Of a DNA stretch of 64,000 nucleotides, positions 59,640 through 64,000 are shown piece after piece; the first letter of the stretch is position 1; each line of letters opens with the position of its first letter. The notes beneath the pieces are model-generated. The model had not been told where the DNA came from, made no database searches, and saw only the letters and a list, made by a program, of their open reading frames with translations. The DNA lies in the NCBI RefSeq assembly GCF_000247695.1, contig NW_004624805.1, positions 6,028,735 through 6,092,734 on the forward strand, given 5' to 3'. The position numbers and the translations under genes are program-made. Origin of the DNA: Heterocephalus glaber (taxonomy: Eukaryota > Chordata > Mammalia > Rodentia > Bathyergidae).

Positions 59640-59965
59640 GCCTGTGAGGAGCAACACTCCATCACTGGGAAAATCCCCCATCTCTTAGAATAACACAGTT
59701 TCACAATGGAACCAAATTTTGGAAATTATTTTAAAAGATTCCTTTCTAGGAAAGAAGGGAAAGGAAAAATTATGAGAAAAGAAAAAAAAATGGAAACCAA
59801 GTCTACGTAAATAGGGAAGGGTGGAGGGGGTGAAGGGCGCACAGGGAATGGGGAAAAAGTAAGGACCAAGATGCATCATGTACAAGTACAAGCACCCAGT
59901 GATAAATGTAAAGGTATTGTATACCTAACATGTACCAATAAAAGAACTTAAGCAAAAAAAAAAAA
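59640..59965 (+). mobile_element. LINE-1 3' terminus, sense
   Basis: A purine-rich stretch (59730-59860), then 'gcatcatgtacaagtacaagcacccagtgataaatg', 'taacatgtaccaataaaagaac' and a poly(A) run at 59956-59965. Layout is the same as 48561-49272 (purine tract, 'atg...act', A-tail). Confidence 0.6.
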
Positions 59966-62295
59966 GATTCCTTCCTAATGTCAATATCCACATTTTTAAA
60001 GACCACGGCTATTCCATTCTCTTTTCCTCTATCACGTCTTCATTTTCCTTTACAACACATGCATCCTTTTCTACAACGGACACGAACCAGAGAGAAGGAC
60101 AAGCACGCACAAAGGTGGTTTTTGCTGGACTGTGTTCTTTTTTCCAGGCACTTCCACACTCCCCTCAGGTTGTCACGTGGCCAGGCGAAGGGTGGGCAGG
60201 CCCTCGTGGGTGGGTGGGAGGTCGCAGACCTCCCCAGCACCCGGGAAACAGCCCAGCCGTGCCCAAGGGGGTGTGCCCGGCCTGATACCAACTCCTCCAG
60301 AGTGGAGCCCCGACAAAGCTCTCAGCTTGAACAGATCCAAGAGGACAGAAGCTGTGATGCTGTCTCCAAATGGCTTCTAGACCTGGGGTGGCCGAGGAGG
60401 ATCCCCAAGGTGCCGAAGACCCTTGAAGCCCTGAGCTCACAGACAGGCATAAGCGAAGAAAATAAGTGGCTTTTAATGTCCCAAGCGCCTTCCAAGGAAG
60501 GCGAAGGAGCTGAGCCACAGGCCCCTTTGCTCCTGCAGCCCCTTGCTGGGGTCTGAGCAGGACAGGCTGGCCTGGAACAGAGCCTGGGAAGTGAGGCTGG
60601 GCACAGTGGGGTCACTCACCCTGTGCAGCATGAGAAGACCTCGGAGAGGATGCTGAGCCAGGGGATTACGGAGGCGGAGGCGGCGAAAGGGTGCAGGGCC
60701 AAGACCAGCGCTAGTGAGAGGCTGTCAGGCTGCAGGTGCCCTGGGGCGGAGCAGGCAGGGCAGTGTCCCGAGGGACCATCAAGGGACTTGTAAGAGGAAG
60801 AGCAGGCCTGGGGCTCAGGAGAAAGCCTGTGCCGAGCATTTGCAAGACCCTGGGGTCTATCCCAGCACAGAAGCGGGGGAGGGAGAGGGAAGGAGGGGGA
60901 GGGAGAGAGAGCGCGTGCTTCTGGGACAGGAGGTCCTCCTTCACTCACTCCCGGTTTTCCATCTTGTGGACGACACACGCATGCCACGTGAGAGGGCGTC
61001 TGCTGGCACCCGGGACAGGTACACTTCAAACATGAGTGGATGTGCAGCAGAACAGGCACCCAGGGAGGCTCCAGCACACCCCCCAGCCCCGGCAGCCCCG
61101 GAGTCCTGCGCCTGCCCGACAGGGGCGTCCTCACTGATACTCGAATGGCGAGGCTGCTGTGTGGATGTGCATTTTCCTGGAAAAGGATCAAAAGCTTTTT
61201 ATCCACTTTTCAAAAAGAGTAACAGCTCCAGTAAGCTACAAGTCACCGTGTTACAGACTTCTACTTTGTAAATGATTTAAAAATTTTTTTTTGAGTTCAC
61301 TTAACCAGGATGGAAAACACTGTAAAATCAAAATCAAGTGGAAAGAGAGTGAACCAGGAGCTGAGAAACTCAACCCCTGGCTCAGCCACTAAGGAGCTGG
61401 GCTACGGAGCAGCTCCCTCCCTGCATGAGAGTGGGAATAATTATCCTTATTTTTACCTCATACAGCTGTAATGAGGAGCAAATAAAATAACAGACGTTCC
61501 GTGCACTCTCTACAGTACATGGTGCAACGCAGTACAGGATATTATTAGATCTAACCTGGCATTAGATTTGCTAATCTAATACCAGAATAGTAAGCACAAA
61601 AATGAACTCAGTGAAAATATTTTTACAATTCAATCATGGATAGTAACCTCTTTTCCTGCCATAATAAGCAATGGTGTTCTGCTTTAAATACCATTTTTCT
61701 TATACTCCTAACCTCTGAGGTCTCCCTGTATTCTGGACTCATGTTACACCTTGTGTGACTTTTTAGACCTATTGTCTGCTCCGTAATTAAGCACATCAGA
61801 TTTGTGCAGAAGCAAAAGAGGTTTTGCTTGATTTTTGTCTGCATGGCAATGGTGGTGACATTTGATCTTATACAGGGATTAAGTCATGCATGGGTAGAGC
61901 CCAAAGGTAGAAACAGCTCCAAAAAAACAACCAGCCTCGCTGGTCCCTACCACATCCAGAAATTCAGGCCCTTCTGCTACAGTTATAATTTGTAGTCTGT
62001 CTGGCACTGAGAATTCTAACTGCAGGCTCTGTGGTTTAAATAAAATGTATCTACAGCAGCTTGGAGCCCTGTTTTAAAATGTTCCATGTTATTTTAGTTC
62101 AAGGACAAGCTTTTAAAATTAAAAGAAAACTTTGGGTTTTAATTAGAGATTAAGAGTGAAAGTTGTTTTAAAGGAATGCTAGTATTGAGACCCACCCCAC
62201 CGCTGGAGAAAGCATTTGAATTTTTTAAATTAATTCTCCTCTTAAAGAAACAATCTTCATTGACATAGGAAGATCAAACTCCAGAGTGTGCATAT
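59966..62295. other. GC-richer block, candidate exon and one MIR
   Basis: 60.1-61.2 kb is GC-richer, with frames of up to 196 codons on both strands and no recognised domain. One minus-strand splice-bounded stretch at 60620-60729 is discussed in the findings. 61335-61500 is MIR-like ('gagtgaaccaggagctgagaaactcaacccctggctcagccac'). Confidence 0.4.
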
Positions 62296-62299
62296 TTGC

Positions 62300-63894
62300 A
62301 TGTGCACACACACACACACAGAAAGACATTTTTGTGGTTTTCAAACTATGATAGTCATAGTTCATCCACTCGGAATTATATTTTCCAGTGATTTCAGTCA
62401 CATTTTAGATGCAGGACGCAGTATTTTAACAAGCGTTACTGCAGATACAGTGACAGACCTAAGACGAGGCAACTGATATTGCCTCTACCCAATGGATACT
62501 GCTGGTGCACCTTAAATGTAAGAAAAGCCTGATATCTCAACAATCTTACAAAACACAAGGGTTGAGGTATGCTGTTCACACAAAAGGATTCACTAGAGAA
62601 TTCTTTTAGAACACCCAGTGTCTGCGTGCCCTTTAAACTCGATTCTATTTAAGCCTTACTTTATGGAATGTATCTATTCTGAGAATCAAAACACGCTTTA
62701 TATATTTTCTGTGGACTTGTAAAGCACATGAAGCAGAAGGTGAATCTCTAAGCAGGGCAGCGAGTGAAGACACAGACCCAAGGCTCCCAGCAACCTGCTT
62801 CCTCCCCTGCCCTCAGTACCCTGGGGCCATAGGGAGGAATCCGACTGCAGTCCTATTTCCTCAACAGACTTGCTGTGCTCTACAAGGAACCCCTTCCTCT
62901 CATAAGGAGCTCGTCAGCCTCGTTCCACACCATCTCTTCAGCACACTTTGGACTCTACAGCTCTCAGGAGAGTTGTGATAGCAGATACTTTCATTCCTCT
63001 GGCTACTCTGTTATGTCCCCAGATTCCCACCCCTCTCTACAAAGATGCTCTTGGGCTCCCTGTGTGATTCTAAGGCTAGAATGCCATGGGGTTGTCCCAC
63101 AGAGAGGTTCAGTCCTAAGGGCAGCTCTGCAGCCTCAGATGCCCTCGGCGGGGCTCCGAAGGAAACCATCAGGAAGGCAAAGGAGAGGTGGAATACATTC
63201 CAGGCTGAAGGCACTTACCAAACAAGCTACATGGCTGATCCTAACTTTCCGGAAAACTGAAAGGATTCAGTTGCTCAGAGTAGCAAAGGAGTATCCCTGA
63301 GAACTCTCTCACACACTCAGTTCCTTGCAGATTTTATTCTGCTTTCCTGTTCCTGTGGGAAATGAGGAAAACAGTGGTACCTACTTCCGGGGCGGTAAGA
63401 GGGCTGAGCCAATGCATGCCGGATGCATACCCCAGAGCTGGAGACTCTGTCATTACCACGCCCTCCTGTGAGTCTCCAGACAGTGATTTGAGCTTGACAC
63501 TGAGTCAAGCTCAACCATTAACTCTGGAGGGTCTGACGGAGGGCCTGGGTGAGGGGCTGAAGGCTCTTTTGTAGGCAGAAGAAAAGGAGCCAGAAGGTAG
63601 AAGACTTACAAAAGGAGGTGGAAAGATCTCACACAGATGAACTACCATGTTTGTAACCTTTTTCAGATCTGAGCTGAAATCCGACTCTGCAACATTACAG
63701 CTTACAAGGGCTCACAGAAAAACATGGTAAGTGTTTAAATTTCTAAAATTTATTACAGTAACAGACATACTGCCATCAATTCCCCACCAGATAGCCTCGC
63801 TCGCTTCTGACATACTCACCCATCATTCTTGTCAGTTTCTGAAGCACTTCTGGAAGTCCCCTTTTGTGAGTGTCCTTATAAAGTGTGCTAAAAA
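62300..63894. other. Unannotated sequence
   Basis: Short (CA)n at 62303-62320. A 141-codon + frame (62875-63300) has no known domain. No exon called; one donor-like site is listed among the rejected items. Confidence 0.35.
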
Positions 63895-64000
63895 ACGCAG
63901 CGACTGCTGCTGCCAGGTGCCATCCAATGGAAAGGCAGGCTCGTAAAAACATGATGCTGTGTCCTCATCTGCCTTGTTCACTGGATCTGGCACCGTGTGA
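63895..64000 (+). mobile_element. mariner fragment, copy 3, cut by window end
   Basis: 'ggtgccatccaatggaaaggcaggctcgtaaaaacatgatgctgtgtcctcatctgccttgttcactggatctggcaccgtgtga' aligns closely with 23687-23770 of copy 1 (same order, few changes). It lies just upstream of the DLAPCD segment, which would continue beyond base 64000. Confidence 0.85.

Noticed and set aside
59978..61271. Overlapping frames of 185-196 codons on both strands
   Set aside because: GC-rich DNA yields open frames on both strands at once; no recognised domain and no consistent splice structure.
63222..63259. 38-nt minus-strand stretch between CCTTTCAG and GTAAGTG
   Set aside because: Good donor and fair acceptor, but only one short open frame and no match or partner exon; too little to call.
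1..64000. CRISPR array, prophage, operon or other prokaryotic system
   Set aside because: No regularly spaced repeats, no dense coding, and a repeat content that is plainly mammalian.

Overview
The window looks like non-coding DNA from a placental mammal, most likely a rodent outside the mouse/rat group. The evidence is its repeat content. There are many tRNA-derived ID-type SINEs, including dimeric copies in which an ID-like half is joined to a 7SL/B1-like half. These sit among antisense and sense L1 pieces, L2, MIR, MaLR-type LTRs and Tigger/mariner DNA transposons. Dimeric ID+B1 SINEs are known from squirrel-related, beaver-like and some other non-murid rodents; I cannot choose among these by eye. 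There is no bacterial-type gene organisation, no rRNA or functional tRNA gene, no CRISPR array and no plasmid or phage feature.

Genes. The only protein-coding signal I would defend lies on the minus strand at 33.7-35.2 kb. Three short exons (35237-35159, 34069-34036, 33931-33745) have acceptor and donor sites and mutually compatible phases. They end in a stop at 33745-33747 and are followed by an AT-rich, repeat-poor stretch with a plausible poly(A) signal at 31906-31901. They read as the C-terminus of a protein I do not recognise. Two more minus-strand open stretches next to splice-like sites (near 38.0-38.2 kb and 60.6-60.7 kb) are only candidates. The many other open frames of 60-200 codons look like chance frames, often inside repeats.

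Layout. 0-13 kb: MaLR LTRs (minus), an L1 ORF2 piece, a (CAG) microsatellite, a long antisense L2, an antisense L1 carrying two SINEs, a MaLR LTR end, and a MIR split by a Tigger-like MITE. 13-21 kb: SINE with perfect target-site duplication, a second medium-reiteration repeat, sense L2, a MaLR LTR, and an antisense L1 with a long polypyrimidine tract. 21-31 kb: two tRNA-like SINEs, a mariner fragment, two L1 3' ends (one with a nested SINE) and MIRs. 31-39 kb: the exon cluster and its probable 3' UTR, a SINE/L1 patchwork and a (CA)18. 39-51 kb: TA-flanked MITE, dimeric SINEs, a 41-bp duplicated block, a second mariner fragment, an internally deleted Tigger element and an L1 3' end with a polypurine tract. 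51-64 kb: antisense L2, a microsatellite complex, L1 pieces, a dimeric SINE and a third mariner fragment cut by the window end.

The genes do not form a pathway. The window is mainly an intronic or intergenic record of successive transposon waves around the 3' end of one gene. I found no convincing previously undescribed system. The items most worth a second look are the unidentified exon cluster, the 41-bp near-identical block at 44.2 and 45.4 kb, and the nested insertions with visible target-site duplications.
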